DNA of 64,000 bases from Lasiosphaeria ovina (lineage: Eukaryota > Ascomycota > Sordariomycetes > Sordariales > Lasiosphaeriaceae): contig JAULSN010000001.1 in NCBI GenBank assembly GCA_033439765.1, positions 8,680,001 to 8,744,000 of the forward strand. The letters run 5' to 3'. Position numbers and translations under genes: made by a program. Within the stretch, counting starts at the first letter, position 1; each line of letters starts with the position of its first letter. The notes under the pieces are model-generated. The model had not been told where the DNA came from. It worked only from the letters and a program-made list of their open reading frames with translations, and did not search any database. Of this stretch, positions 43,666 through 56,930 are shown in pieces.

Positions 43666-46600
43666 ATGTCCGCCATGGATGCAAAAGATCCCGAGAAGAT
43701 GGACACCGAGAAGGAGGTACTAGGTGGCGTTGACGCCGGTCAACATGCCGAGGAAAAGGGGCTTGGTGAGGGAACCGACAGGCCTTCACGCTCTCAGTCA
43801 TCCGACTCTTCTAGGACCCAGAATGCCGAGGAGCTTCGCGAAGAGGCTAGACGCAACAACCCGAAAGGCATGGCAAACCCATCAACGGGTATCTCGGTTG
43901 AGCAGGCCGAGGCTGATTTCGCACAACTACGGCGGGAGCTGTCGGGCATGTCGCGTGCCAGTCGCACCCAGAGCCAAGGAAAGGCCGGCGATGTGGAAGT
44001 CGGCCAAGCCCTCAGCGCGGCAGCTTCATCCGGGGGCCAGAGCGAGCAGTTTGACCTCGAATCTGCCCTTCGCGGCGATCTGGACGCCGAACGGGAAGCT
44101 GGCATCCGGCCCAAACACGTTGGTGTTTACTGGGACGGCTTGACAATAACCGGCATCAGCGGCCACACAAACTTTGTCAAAACGTTTCCTGATGCCTTTG
44201 TCGACTTTTTCGACGTCATGACACCCCTGAAAAAAATGCTTAGTCTCGGCAAGAAGGGAGTCGATAGAAATCTCTTGGACAGCTTTAGGGGCGTCTGCAA
44301 GCCGGGCGAGATGGTTCTCGTTCTCGGCAAGCCTGGGTCTGGGTGTACGACTTTTCTGAGGAGCATTGCGAACCAGCGTTTTGGGTACAGCAGCGTATCC
44401 GGCGAGGTGCTCTATGGCCCCTTTACCGCTGACGAGTTTACGCAGTACCGTGGGGAGGCTGTCTACAATGGCGAGGACGATCTTCATCATGCGACTCTTT
44501 CTGTGGAGCAGACGCTTGGTTTTGCCCTCGATGTCAAAATGCCCGGGAAGCTCCCGGCCGGCATCGGCAAGCAGCAATTCAAGGAAAAGGTTATCGGCAT
44601 GCTCCTCAAAATGTTCAACATTGAGCACACTCGGCACACGGTTGTCGGTGGGCCCTTTGTCCGCGGCATTTCTGGCGGCGAGAGGAAGCGCGTCTCCATC
44701 GCCGAGATGCTGGTCACGAATGCGTGTATCTTGTCTTGGGATAATAGCACTCGTGGCCTGGACGCCTCAACCGCCCTGGATTTTGTCAAGTCGCTTCGGG
44801 TTCAAACCAATCTCTACAAAACCAGCACCTTTGTCTCGCTCTACCAGGCCTCCGAGAACATTTTCAAGTTGTTCGACAAAGTGTTGGTCATTGACGAGGG
44901 TAGACAGGTCTACTTCGGACCAGCTTCCGAGGCGAGGGCTTACTTCGAGGGGCTGGGATTTCTCCCGCGTCCTCGCATGACCACGCCAGACTATGTCACC
45001 GGCTGCACCGACGAGTTTGAACGCGAGTATCTAGAGGGATATTCTGCCGGGAATGCCCCATACAGTCCGGCCACATTGGAGGCTGCCTTTAACGAGTCCA
45101 AGGTCGCCAAGGTGTTGGAACAGGATATGGCTGGCTACAAGAAATCCCTCGGCGAGGATATGGGCAAGTACGAAGACTTCCGAATCGCTGTCCGCGAACA
45201 GAAGCGCCGCGGTACTCCAAAGAAATCCGTCTACTCTGTCGGGTTTCACCAACAAATCTGGGCTTTGATGAAGCGCCAATTTTCGCTCAAGATGCAGGAC
45301 CGCCTTGGTCTTGCCCTCTCTTGGCTTCGAAGTATTGTAATTGCCATCGTCTTTGGCACACTCTACTTAAACCTCGGCCGAACATCTGCGAGCGCCTTCG
45401 CCAAGGGCGGTCTCATGTTCGGCTCGTTGCTGTTCAACGCCTTCCAGGCCTTCTCCGAACTTGCGGGCACTATGACGGGCCGTCCAATCGTGAACAAGCA
45501 CAAAGCATACGCCTTTCACAGACCGTCAGCCCTCTGGATTGCACAAATCTTCGTTGACCAGGCCTTTTCTGCGTCGCAGATCCTGGTATTCTCCATCATC
45601 GTCTACTTCATGACCAATTTGTTCCGAGAGGCTGGAGCCTTCTTCATTTTCTTTCTGATGGTTCTCTCAGGAAATATCGCGATGACTTTGTTTTTCCGCA
45701 TCATAGGTTGCATGAGCCCGGATTTCGACTATGCCATCAAGTTTGCTATCGTCTCCATCACTGTTTTCATTACTACATCTGGATACATCATCCAGTACCA
45801 GTCAGGTCTGTGCGGCGTCGCTATCCTGGTTGGCCGAACCTGATGAATGAATATTTGCTAACAATACAACAGAAAAGGTTTGGCTGCGATGGATATACTA
45901 CATCAACGTGCTAGGCCTTGCCTTCAGTTCAATGATGGACAACGAGTTCTCGAGGGTCAACATGACGTGCACCGCTGATTCTCTGGTGCCTGCCGGCCCT
46001 GGATACGACGATATCAACCACCAAATATGCACGCTTCCTGGCTCCACGGCAGGGACGCTCGAGGTCTCAGGCACCGCATACATCGAGCAGGGCTTTTCGT
46101 ACGACCCGAAGGACATGTGGCGAAACTGGGGCATCATTATATCAATCATCGCCTTCTTCCTCATCATGAATGTCGTTTTGGGCGAAATTGTCAAATTCGG
46201 CATGGGAGGCAACATGGCCGCCGTATTCCAGCGTCCCAACGACGAGCGGAAGAAGCTCAACGCGGACCTACTCGAGAAGCGGAACCAGCGACGCGAGACG
46301 CGCAAGAATGACGGCAGCTCGGAGCTCTTAATTTCCTCACAAAGCATTCTTACATGGGAGAATCTCTGCTACGAGGTGCCTGTTCCAGGTGGAACGCGGC
46401 AGCTCCTCGACCACATCTTTGGATACGTCAAGCCCGGCCAGCTCACGGCTCTCATGGGTGCTTCGGGTGCAGGCAAAACTACTCTTCTCGATGTTCTTGC
46501 GGCGCGGAAGAACATTGGCGTCATCAGCGGCGACATTCTCGTTGACGGCATCAAGCCTAATATGGAGTTTCAGCGTAGCACATCCTATGCAGAACAGCTT

Positions 46601-48318
46601 GACGTCCATGACCCCTCACAGACTGTTCGCGAGGCCCTCCGGTTCTCCGCCGATCTGCGGCAATCTTTTGACACGCCGCGCGAGGAGAAACACGCCTATG
46701 TTGAAGAGATCATTGCTTTGCTGGAAATGGAAATGTTTGCCGATGCCATTATTGGCTCGCCCGAGGCAGGCTTGACTGTTGAGCAGAGAAAGCGAGTTAC
46801 TATTGGCGTCGAGCTAGCCGCCCGGCCTCAGCTACTCCTTTTTCTCGACGAGCCAACCTCGGGTCTCGATTCCCAAAGCGCTTTTAACATTGTTCGGTTC
46901 CTTAAAAAGCTAGCGGCAGCAGGCCAAGCAATTCTCTGCACCATTCACCAGCCGAACGCCGCTCTATTCGAGAATTTTGACCGGCTACTACTGCTCAAGT
47001 CGGGCGGACGCTGTGTCTACTTTGGAGACATTGGCAAGGACGCGGCAATTCTGGGAGATTATCTCTCGCGGCATGGCGCAGTCCCCCAGGACACCGACAA
47101 TGTTGCCGAGTTCATGCTCCAAGTCATTGGGGCGGGAAGTGCTCCTCGCGTTGGCGACCGCGACTGGGCCGATATCTGGGCCGACAGTCCCGAGCTAGCG
47201 AATGTCAAGGATGCAATTTTGCAAATGAAGGAGTCGCGCAAGACGAAAGGGCTGCAGGAGAGTCGCGACCTCGAGAAGGAATTTGCCTCGCCGCTCATGC
47301 ATCAGTTCAAGGTAGTCTTCAGGCGAGCCAACGTGGCCCACTGGCGGACACCCAACTATCTCTTCACGCGGGTATTCACCCATGTCGTCGTCGCTACCCT
47401 CACGGGCCTGACGTTCCTCAATCTCGATGATTCACGGCAGTCCCTTCAGTACAGGATCTTCGTCACATTTCAGGTGACAGTCCTACCAGCACTGGTTGTT
47501 TCGCAAACCGAGTTCATGTTCCATTTCAAGCGGGCGCTCTTCTTCCGCGAGCAGTCATCAAAGATGTACAGCAGTTTGGTCTTTGGTCTTAACATGATAC
47601 TCGTCGAGATGCCCTACAGCCTCCTGTGCGCCACTGGGTATTTTCTCCCGCTGTACTACATTACCGGACTTCAACACGAGGCATCGCGTGCCGGCTACCA
47701 GTTCCTGATGGTGCTCCTCACCGAGCTCTTCTCCGTCACCATGGGCCAGGCGCTCGCCGCCCTTACACCTTCGCTCTTCATCTCATCCCAGTTCGACCCC
47801 TTCATCATAATCACGCTAGTCATCTTCTGCGGCGTCACTATCCCCAAGCCCCAGATACCAAAGTTCTGGCGTGTCTGGCTCCACGAACTCGACCCTTTTA
47901 CCCGCTTGATCGGCGGAATGGTTGTCACTGCTCTTCACGATCTGCCCGTCGTCTGCACGCGCGCCGAGTTCAATGCCTTCTCAGCGCCTGCCGGCCAGTC
48001 CTGCGGTGAGTATATGCAGCCCTTCTTCGACCGCGGCGGCTCCGGATACCTCGTCGACAACTCGACGAGCTCCTGCGAGTACTGCGCCTACAAGGTCGGC
48101 GACCAGTTCTATGAGCCCATTGGCCTGGACTTTGGCAACAGGTGGCGAGATCTTGGCATTTTCCTTGCCTTTGTCGGTAGCAACTTGACGATTGTGATCC
48201 TAGCGGTATGTTTTCCCGAGATTCTCGCAAATTGTGGCCTGATTCTTCTTTTCCTCCTCTGGCTAGGCTAACTTATATGGTGATGTAGACTCGTTTCCTG
48301 AACTACAACAAGCGTTGA
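43666..48318 (+). CDS. PDR-type ABC transporter (ABCG, CDR1/PDR5-like)
   Basis: Plasma-membrane efflux pump driven by ATP; family members export azoles, other xenobiotics and lipids. Three exons: 43666-45805, 45873-48205 and 48289-48318, giving 1500 residues in (NBD-TMD)2 order. NBD1 has the fungal degenerate Walker A GKPGSGCTT (about 221-229), signature SGGERKRVS and Walker B SWDNSTRGLDAS. NBD2 has a canonical Walker A GASGAGKTT (about 909), LTVEQRKRVTIG and FLDEPTSGLDSQ. Each half is followed by six-helix-type hydrophobic segments, and the last tiny exon supplies TRFLNYNKR. Junctions keep frame: QS-EKVWLRW across the first intron and ILA-TRFLN across the second. ATGs at 43666 and 43675 are both possible; the first is taken. 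The N-terminal 150 residues are Ser/Glu-rich and probably cytosolic. Substrate cannot be read from sequence. Confidence 0.95.
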
Positions 48319-49138
48319 GTGAAAATTACAGGAACTCTGGGCAGTATAGACGGGAAAGTGCTATTTTCGTAAAATGGTAATGTTCAATCGATTGCTATCT
48401 GATGTTGCGCTGCAGCGATATATGGAAGATGATGGGTTACGGCAAGTAATCCCGAGTCATGTAACATCCGGAACCATGACACACATGGCCGAGGTGTAAT
48501 CAAAAAGAGAAACGAAAAACAAAAGAAGTATACAAGCATTTTTCCATGAAAAATACGTAGATAGGTAGGTAGGTAGTTAGGCAGTTAATTAGAAACCCTC
48601 AGGTCAGGGGGTCAATGATACACAAACATTGCCCCGCTTCGGCCCGCTCTGTTTTACTCAATGCACAGGATCGGGATCACCGCACCAACAAAACATGGAT
48701 ATAAGCAATATCTAAGGGAACGAAAACTGCAAAAAGTGTTGTCTGCTTGGCTAAACTAAAAGGTCCAACCTTGGTGTCCATGACTTCTCCCCAAAACAGT
48801 ATTGGAAAGTCGTGGTTCCATCTTCATGCCGAAGAGCAAGCGCAACAACCCAGCTCGCGATACAACGCAAGCAAACGCGCAGGTGAAGTTTTTGACGGGT
48901 AGAGAGAATAAAAAGAGATAAAAAAAGACCAACTTCCTCTTCCCCCATGAAAATCATGATACAAACAGAAAGAGAACAAGGACCTTGAGGAGAGAACCTT
49001 AACCCCCCCCCCCCCCCCCCCCAGCCGTGATCGTCCAGCCTAATCGTAAAATCATTCCGGTTTCATGATCGGATTAACAGCTCACTGCTTACTCTGCTTT
49101 GCTTCCCCCACTCGTTGCCGGGACATGCCGAAGAGAGT
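48319..49138. other. convergent 3' intergenic region with poly(C)
   Basis: Between the transporter and the Vip1-like gene. It has a (GTAG)n run near 48562-48576 and a 20-base C run at 49003-49022. No gene supported. Confidence 0.45.
49003..49022 (+). repeat. poly(C) tract, 20 bases
   Basis: Uninterrupted run of C about 115 bp past the stop codon of the Vip1-like gene. Length is likely to vary and to be error-prone in sequencing. Confidence 0.9.
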
Positions 49139-50100
49139 TTAGACCTTGGGCAGCTGGGTGGGCGCGCCGAACCCAGAGGGCGCGATCGGCTGCTGCGCCG
49201 ACTCGGTGGCGGCGGCATCGGCAGGGGCGGCGCCGGAAGCAGCGGAGCCGTCGGGGGACGCGGGCTTCTCCTTGCCGAAGACGCGCTCAAGGCCGGCGGC
49301 CTTGTAGGCGCTGCCGCCGGCCTCCTGCTTCTTGAGGTCGGCGAGGCGCTTGGCCTCGTTGTGGATGTCGGCGACCTGGCGGGTGCCGGCCGTGTAGAAG
49401 TCGACGATACGCTTGCCCGTGGGCGTGTGGGCCGCCTTTTCAAAGTACGACCCTAGGCCCGTCAGCAGCGAGTTGGCGCGCGTCGTGATGCCGTAGCCCT
49501 GGTCGGCGGCGCGCGCCCGGTCCGTGGCGTGGTACTTGGAGTCGAGGCTCTGCAGCGTGCCGAGGAACTTCTGCGACACGCCGTGCTTCTCGTCGAGCGA
49601 GATGGCCGTCTGCAGGCCCGTGTCCGCCACTAGGTACCCGTGCGCTAGGTACTCGGCCAGGATGCGCGTGCGCGGCTTCTCTTCCTGCGTGAGCTCGTCC
49701 GTGTCGCGGTCCGCGTTGTCCTTGGAAGCCGACGGCGCCTCGTCCTCGCCGTCCTCGCTCCCCGACACGTGGATCTCCTGGTCGCCCAGCTTGGTGTTGT
49801 TGAGCAACAGCGCCGTCTTGGCCGCCGTCGGCTTCTCAAACGTCACCGTCGCGCTCTTGCTGCCGCCCTCGCTTGTCACGTCTAGGCTGGTGATCTTGCC
49901 GCTGGACGGAGAGAAAGAAGGGTTAGTATGCATTGGCCCGGGTTGGACATGATGAGGGGTTGATGGGATTGCAATCTCTGGATTGGGAAGAAATGACGTC
50001 GCGAGCCATCGGATGGTGCTTACCAGAAGCTGAAGAAATCCTTAACCTCCTTGTCGTCAGTCTGCGCCGCGATGTTCTTAACGTAGACGGTTGTAGCCAT
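49139..50100 (-). CDS. RRM RNA-binding protein, Vip1-like
   Basis: Two exons, 50100-50024 and 49901-49139, give 279 residues; the donor is GTAAGC, and the phase-2 join makes Cys. The N-terminal RRM is short: TTVYVKNIAAQTDDKEVKDF carries the first strand and helix, and SATVTFEKPTAAKTALLL the third strand and following helix. After an acidic linker comes a helical region (LAEYLAHGYLVADTGLQTAI, ARAADQGYGITTRANSLLTG) typical of the fungal Vip1 family. The C-terminus is Ala/Pro-rich and unstructured. The role in RNA or vesicle-related processes is unclear in the family. The intron interrupts the RRM, as often seen in fungi. Start is the only ATG before the RRM. Confidence 0.88.
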
Positions 50101-51092
50101 GGTGACGGCTGTGCTGTGGTTCGTTGAGGTGTTTTGATGTGTTCGTTGATAGTGTTGTTGGATTGATAGGTTGTGGAATGGCTATGCGGGGAAGATGTAG
50201 GTGTAACGTGAAAGTGAAGTAGGTCCGAGGAAGAAAGCTTGGGGAGGATAATGCTTTATAAAAGCCAAAAGCCTCGTCGGGTAACTTTCCAAATGATGCT
50301 TCGATGTTCTCTAAGCTGCCGCGTGGTTTATTTGGGGCCAAGGTCGGAACGAAGATCAAGCGCAAGCGTAGGCAGGGAGGGGGAGGGGCAACACCTAAAA
50401 GGCATGTCGTCATCTTCTTGCTGCGGGGCAGCCGAGCTGTGGCTGTGTAGACTGCAGAGGGCCTCCCTGGGCTGGAGACAGCCAGGAACGGCAGCGTTCT
50501 GGGACTGTTTCCACTTTCCAACGCCAGCTAAAAAGGGCGCGTCATCGAATGTGGCGCTCTCAACGCAGCCAAGGCCCCTGGACCCTTCCATGAAACTGCC
50601 ATCAGGCGGGTGGTGCATGGATGCATGTGAAAGCTCCCCCGCGGTGATGCCGTGATGGCCCGCTTAATTCGTTCGCAAATCAACATGTCCCGCTCAAATC
50701 GTATGACCTGCAGTGAAGTAATAAACGTACCACATGTTTGCAATTGCTTAAATGCATAAAGTACATGCAAGATAAAGTACGAGTATGCAAGCCGTAATGG
50801 CACGTTTTGCCCTTTCCATTTTGCACATGCAAAGGTTATTAAATACTTTACTCGTTTATTTATTTTATTGTGTAATGACGCACCCGCTTCATGTGCATCC
50901 CCTCTCGAGGCACTGAAGGGAGTGTGGTGTCACCTCCCCGTGATAACCGTGATCCTGCTATTGTACGTACATACAAGAGGCCGACTCACTGTCCGCGAGT
51001 ACCTGTGAGTCGATTCTCAACGGAAGGCCGAATCCCAAAACGCCAATTTCATGCCGCAAATATTCGTTTCCGTGAATGCGCGCCGCGCTGTT
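50101..51092. other. intergenic, no supported gene
   Basis: Promoter side of the Vip1-like gene and 3' side of the small two-exon gene. An AT-rich block lies at about 50740-50880. ORFs across it have no family features. Confidence 0.4.
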
Positions 51093-51411
51093 CTAGTTCT
51101 CCTTCTCTGTCTTGTCATTCTTGGACGACGACTTCGAAAACTTCTCCGTCACAATGTCATCCAGGGGGCCCTTTGGGTTCGAAGAAAGACTCTAAGTGGG
51201 GTGTTAGTTGGGTTTGACGACAGCCAATCGATACCTAGGCAAGGTGTGGTGTGGGTTGTTGTTTTACCTCGAGGCCCGTCTTGTTCGACTGCTCATTGCT
51301 AGCCTTGTTGTCGGCATTCCCAGAACCCTCCTGGCCGGACCATCCCGGAACATCGTGCAATTGCTTGCCCGAAACCTGCTCAGGTGGAGGGGACTCTCCG
51401 CGCTCAGGCAT
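51093..51411 (-). CDS. small conserved-type hypothetical protein (80 aa)
   Basis: Two exons, 51411-51268 and 51191-51093, read MPERGESPPPEQVSGKQLHD, then VPGWSGQEGSGNADNKASNE and, after the intron, SLSSNPKGPLDDIVTEKFSK up to the TAG at 51093-51095. The donor is GTAAAA after CTCGAG and the acceptor is CACTTAG; the exons join in phase 0. The protein is hydrophilic, with no signal peptide or membrane segment. The pattern MPER..SPPPE..SGKQLHD, then SNPKGPL near the C-terminus, resembles a small protein found across filamentous ascomycetes; I know of no function for it. It is missed by plain ORF scanning because both exons are short. Divergent from the coiled-coil gene. Confidence 0.72.
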
Positions 51412-52237
51412 TGTGGATAGGATAGGTATCGGGTTTGTGCGGTGAAGAGCCGGTTAAGCGATGTAATTGTGAGATTTGAATTGCTGGCTTGAAAGGTTCG
51501 GTTTGTTGCTCACAGAGAAGGTTTCGAAAATCAAAAGAGGTCTACGTGGGAATAGATCGAGGTTAAATACCAAAGACCTGGTAGTGTACAGTAATTAAGA
51601 GTTATTTGATCTCTGCCGTCCTTTCACCAATTCCGTCATCATCGGGATCGCTGCATGCCATTACATCATGGCCCACCAAACAGTGAACAGGTCGGGCGGC
51701 GAATGCAGTTGGATGCAGGTGGCCGCTGCCCTGTTGGGTTGCCCTAAGAGGTCACCCACCACCTTAGCTGTGCCGCAGGTGCCTGTCTCCCCACCGCGGA
51801 CTCGCAGCCTTGCATTGGCGGGCTGGAAGGCTGAAGTTTAGCGTTGCGGCCGTCGAAGGGGCGCCCCTGCCAGTGTCGAGCTTCCTCCGCACCATCTCCA
51901 AATCACTGGACAAGATTCGACGGCAATCGTTCAAGGGGGTCGCATTAACGGCCATATTACCATGCCAGTGCCCTTGTTTGTTTTGGACGCGAGCCGTCGC
52001 TACAACGCCAACCCGGACAGCACGAACCCGTCGGATTGAAATCAGCGAGCCCGCACGACTGATTGCCACCGACCGACACCTTCCAGCTGCGACCCGTCCG
52101 TCAATCCAACGACGCTCGTCGGCTTCTCGCCCTCACAACCAGCCCAACCCGACCCAACCTCTCCGCAGCCATCGACGGCAGCGTCGACAACAGCACCGAC
52201 GGCACAGGCACTCAGCACTCGGTGTGGCGACGGCACC
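51412..52237. promoter_or_regulatory. divergent promoter region
   Basis: About 0.8 kb between the start of the 80-residue gene and that of the coiled-coil protein. Pyrimidine-rich and GC-rich close to 52238, as in a long leader. No extra gene is supported. Confidence 0.4.
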
Positions 52238-53613
52238 ATGCCCGACCTCAACTCGGTCCCGGCGTCGCCTCACGTCCTCGCTGCGGCGCCTCGCCGGGCG
52301 TCTTCGCAGCAGATGCCTCCCCCGCCCGTCCCCGCTTCGCCATCGTTGAACATCCTCCCTTCGAACCAGAGCGCCGTTAACAATGCCGCCGGGCCGCCCT
52401 CCCTCCCGTCTCCGCATTTCCTGGGCCCTAGCGTCTTGTCGCCAGCCGCCATGGGCGACAACACCGGCGTCGGGCCGGGTCCCGGCCCCATCAGGCACCC
52501 CCGTCCCTTGACTGCTGCCGACCTCCATCTCCAGCTCGAGAAGGAACAAGAGGCCGTGGTACGTTATCCTATATTAATCGCGAGTAGTAGCTAGCAGCCG
52601 CTGATCGTGTCTTGTGGCTTGTCTAGGTCAACCGCCTAAGCCGCGAGCTCACCATCCTCCGCGCCGCCCACAACGCCTCGGTTGTCTCCAATACATCATC
52701 GACGTCTGCGAGCGCTTCAGGCACCGAGTCTACCCAGTTTGTGGACGTGCCTGCAGCTGGCCCCGGGCTATCCCACCATAGAGCTGGCCGACACCACCGC
52801 ACTTCGTCGAATGCAAGTGCACGCAGCCTCACGGCCAACATTGGCTCTGTGTCCACCACCTCTATGGCTGGCATCTCCTCGCCCGCGCCGGTGCGCCCCA
52901 GTCAGCCCCCAGCTTTGGGAGGCATCAGTCTCAGTCGCCAGAACAGCAGCGCCTCACGTCGAAGCCGGGCAGGCTCGCCGTCTCCCGCTCCACATCCCTA
53001 CTCGGCGCACGCGAGTCAGAATCCGACACTCTCTCAGTCGCAGCCCCAGAGCTACACACAGTCAAGTCTCAACGACCCTGCAATGGTCAACTACTTCGCG
53101 CAGCGACTGCCAGCTCACCCCAGCAACATCTCTGTCTCGGCGGTCGCCACCCCAGGCTCTACCACTAGCGAGCTGTCCCCCGGGATTCTCCCCGCGACGA
53201 CACGCTACGAAGAAACAGCCTATTATCGCGCCGAGTTGGAAAACGTCAAGCGAGAGAACGAGGCGCTCAAGCGGCGGGTGCGCGATCTCGAGCGCACAAT
53301 ACGTGACCGCCGTCCCAGCGACGCGAGCCGTACCAGCCAGCCAGCCCCCCTGTCTGCAAGGTCACGGAGCGACAGCGTCAGCACTACGGCCAGCGCCGGA
53401 GCCAGCGTTGCCGCCAGCACTACGGGCGTCGGTGGAGTAAGCATTGCTGCGCAACGAGAGGGCCGGGAGCGGCCGCGCGTGGTTAGCATGCTGAGCACGG
53501 CCGGTAGCGTCGGCATCGGTGTTCCCGAAGATGAAGTCAGGGTCGGCGAGAGCGCCGCCAGCGCTGGGCTCGGAGATCGCAGCCATGACGGCCAACCGCC
53601 GTCTCACGGCTAG
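52238..53613 (+). CDS. low-complexity protein with a short coiled coil
   Basis: Two exons, 52238-52558 and 52627-53613, give 435 residues; donor GTACGT, acceptor GTCTAG, phase 0. The first 90 residues are Pro/Ser/Ala-rich. RPLTADLHLQLEKEQEAV-like sequence (RPLTAADLHLQLEKEQEAVV) then NRLSRELTILRAAH spans the intron and is helical. A second helix, YYRAELENVKRENEALKRRV followed by RDLERTIRDRR, has the heptad spacing of a coiled coil (about 310-345). The rest is Ser/Thr/Gly-rich and probably disordered, with many potential phosphorylation sites. No enzyme domain is seen. Start is the first ATG with a favourable context (GGCACCATGC). The split of the coiled-coil helix by the intron supports the model. 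Confidence 0.75.
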
Positions 53614-56600
53614 CCTGGATTTGCCTATTGGACACGGATTTCCCGAAGATTGGGCTAGTTCGGACGCCATTCTTAAAGTATCCGGCTGTGCGGTAGAATT
53701 GGAGTTCATTCAGGAATAGCACACCGCGGCAAGACTTGGGCAAGTTGTTATTTTCCCCTGGAGGAAAAAGGGGCGAAACCTTGAAGTTTTGATCACTTCT
53801 TTCACTCCTTTCCCTTTTCCTTTTTTTTCTTTTTAACCTTTTTTTTCAGTCCGGCCTGCTAGCCAGCCCGCTTGCGGTGACTTTTTTTAAACAGATCGGG
53901 GGTTTTAGCCTTGGTATGCAGGGCGTTTACGGATTTCGCAGGTTCTCGGACATTGTTTAACTCCCCTCTCAGTTGTTATTATTATTTTTACCCTTTGATG
54001 GTAGTACACGGTACCCGCCTGCCTACCTTTGGTATTCACAGACAGACGAGAGAGAGAGAAAATTTCAGGAAAAATAACATTTGCTTTGACTACGACAGCC
54101 TCGCCCATGCCTCGTCGTTCTAAACGGGTTAATTATTATTACAATGCCCTTTTTGCCCTGTCCCTATGGATGCACAAAAGGACTCAATTTTCCACCACCT
54201 GCCCCTCATTAAACTACGGGTCCCGATTCATACACACGACGATTTATACCCCAACCCCGAATAACAGACGGCAAGGAACTTATTGCTCGCAAGTACCGCG
54301 TAGCCAACTCTTGGACCTCCCCCTGTTAATTTAAATGGAGTAATACCACGTCACAACCCATCTCACTTCTGTGGTAGATCCCACTGTGGAAGTCCCTCCT
54401 TGAGCAGACGAAACGAAAGATAAATACCACGCCACGGGACTCAGCCTGGCCATGCTCAATCACGGCGGCTCAACGAAGTGCGGCCTTACGCTTTCTTCTC
54501 TGGGAACGATAATTGAGGGGGTCTGAGGAGTGAAGAGGCAGCAGAAGTGGTTACAAGATGTAGCTTTCTGGATAAGTTTCGGAGCGGACAGGCTAGGGGG
54601 GACAGAGAGTATGCTAGCACCGGGGGGGGGGGATTTGCAAGGAATCATTCAACTAGAAGTCAGTGGCGACTGGAGTGAAAGTGGTTTCAATGCAGGAAGT
54701 AAGCAAGGAAGTAGTAGGCTGCCATGGGGAACAATTCCAGTGTGATTTGTTGCAGGGGCAAATAGTCGTCTTCAAGGCAGATGGGTGGAATGGAGGAAGC
54801 TTAGGACAAAATTCTAAGGGCTACAAGCAGACGGGCTGGAAGTGAAGTCGATTGCTCCGAGTGTTTGAGATACTGGGGGCCGTGTGTATGTGCCGTGCTG
54901 TGAAAAAGGGGACCTTTGTCGAATGTTCACAGACTGGAGCGGAATGGGAAGAGAGAGTCGGGACTGTTGTGTTTACTGTTGTCGATGTCGCCGTTGTCGA
55001 GAGAGTCCGAACAAGAGTGTGTGTTTGGGGGCGGTGAGAATTGAGAGTGCGGCTGTGAGTAAAGGGGTTGGGATTCTGAGTGGTTGGATGTCGGTAATTA
55101 GTGAAGATGGGAGGAACTAGATGAGAAGGGAGTGAAAGTAGAGAAATTAATGGAGTAGCTACTGTCGATTTGGAGGGAAAAGGGTAAATATCGAGAGGTT
55201 GATATGAGTCTAAAGGTGAAGAGATAGACGGGGTTGTGACGATAAATAGTGAAAATGGAGAGACGGAGTTGTCAAACATTTTGACCTGACATTGGGATTT
55301 GTTGTATTACGACAACTCAGTATCTTGGCATCTTGGCGCGGCCGACAATGGTGGCACAGAGGTGTGGTTTGTTGGAAGTCATGCTGGCCAAGGGCCCAAG
55401 GGGGAAAAGAAGGTGGTGTTCCGCCGATGGTCTCATGTATTTGGCTTGGCCGAGATTAGATCCAGGGCGGCCGTGTCTTACCACCACACCTGCGTAGTTC
55501 GGGCGGTGATTGGTGAAGCATCATGATGGTTAGCGGTAGTTCATGGATCCCGTCAACGTGGCCCCCTCCATTCTTGCTTCTTGGTGAGTGGATGGGGTAT
55601 TTCCCCCCGAAGAATCAAAAACTTACTTCTCTTCGCGTTCGCGTCTCGGCTAGAATTTCCACGTTTTTGGGCATGGGCTTTCATGCACGATCGATATGAG
55701 ATGAGCTGCTGCTGGCATCGTCCAACAGTGTTCTTCTTAGAGCGCAGACGGTGACGGAATTTCACTCATGCCATAACGCCTGATGGTGTCGGGCGGCGGC
55801 GGGTGGGAAGGGTCCAAGAGGCATGAAAGAGCGAATCCGCGTGTTGGTAATTCATTTTGGAAGTTTTGAACCAATTCGAACAAGGTCTTTGCTGCATGAA
55901 TAGATATATCACTCACTGCTGTATCAGATTTGATTCAATGAAACAGAGCCAAAGGGCAGCATGACCCACCGTCCGGCGTTCTGTAGCGTCAGCGGCACGG
56001 GCTGCCGTTTGCTCAACAGTCCAGAGTGCCATTGAACTCTGAGTACCAGTTCTAAAGTGTCGTGTTCAAGTGTTGGGGGTGCTTTATTGGGTGTATGACA
56101 GGTTTGGACAAAACGGCTGAATTGATTAAGGGGGGCCTCTCGCCGGCGTCGCGGTGTCGCGGGGGCGGTGTTGGCGTTGGGTGACATTGGTCACTTTGAT
56201 ACATTCACTGTGTGTGCTGCATGCACCCAAGACCGCCAACCGACCTGCTCGGCACCTGAATTCCACTGGACCACCAGACTTTGCATATCCAAGTTTATAA
56301 GGTTCCAGGTTTGCTGCGCCTGGGACCGGCTTTTCATCCTGCCCACGTTGTTTTCAAGTGTTTGAGGTGACTGCATGAAGCACCCCAAGCAAGTGTCGGT
56401 CGGCCGCCGCCGGCAGGACACCGCGAGAGCTCAAAAGAGCCGCCAACCGGCGCGACTCCTGATTGCAGCGCTATGATCATGTCGACCCGGATGGCTGGGC
56501 CGTCGACGTGAGGCTCGCGGTCGAAAAAGCGACGCCGCTCCCAGGGCCTCATTACTCAACCTCCGGCCGCGGCAAAGACTCGATATTCGAAAGAGACCAG

Positions 56601-56930
56601 TTCCGTCTCTATAAACTCGCAAACACGGTGAAGATCATAGCCAGTATTTCCTGTGTCATGTAATGGCCCGGTGTTGTTGGCCATGATAACATCACAACTG
56701 AGCATAGTCGTGACCTCGTCTGGCAAGGCACTGTTGAGTATCTCTTCGAGTACATAACACCTCAAAGAGCCGCTCAACAAGAGGTTCTGACCTAGCATCA
56801 AACCACACACTCTTCACATCTTCTCCTCGTATTGACTCATATTCTTGCTCGAATCTCTCGCAAACAAATAGCCAACTCATCCCCAGCAACCAGCCTTCCA
56901 CTTCAGCTCCGGCCCCCCTTGACAAACAGA
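53614..56930. other. long region with no clear gene
   Basis: AT-richer, with T-rich simple sequence near 53820-53850, an 11-base G run at 54622-54632 and GT/TTG-rich stretches. ORFs are short or low-complexity. A minus-strand ORF at 55924-56187 (MSPNANTAPATPRRRREAPL) has a basic start but no family, and is left uncalled. Confidence 0.35.

Noticed and set aside
54821..55279. Ser/Thr-rich minus-strand ORF of 152 codons
   Set aside because: Low-complexity composition explained by TG/GA-rich DNA; no signal peptide or family.
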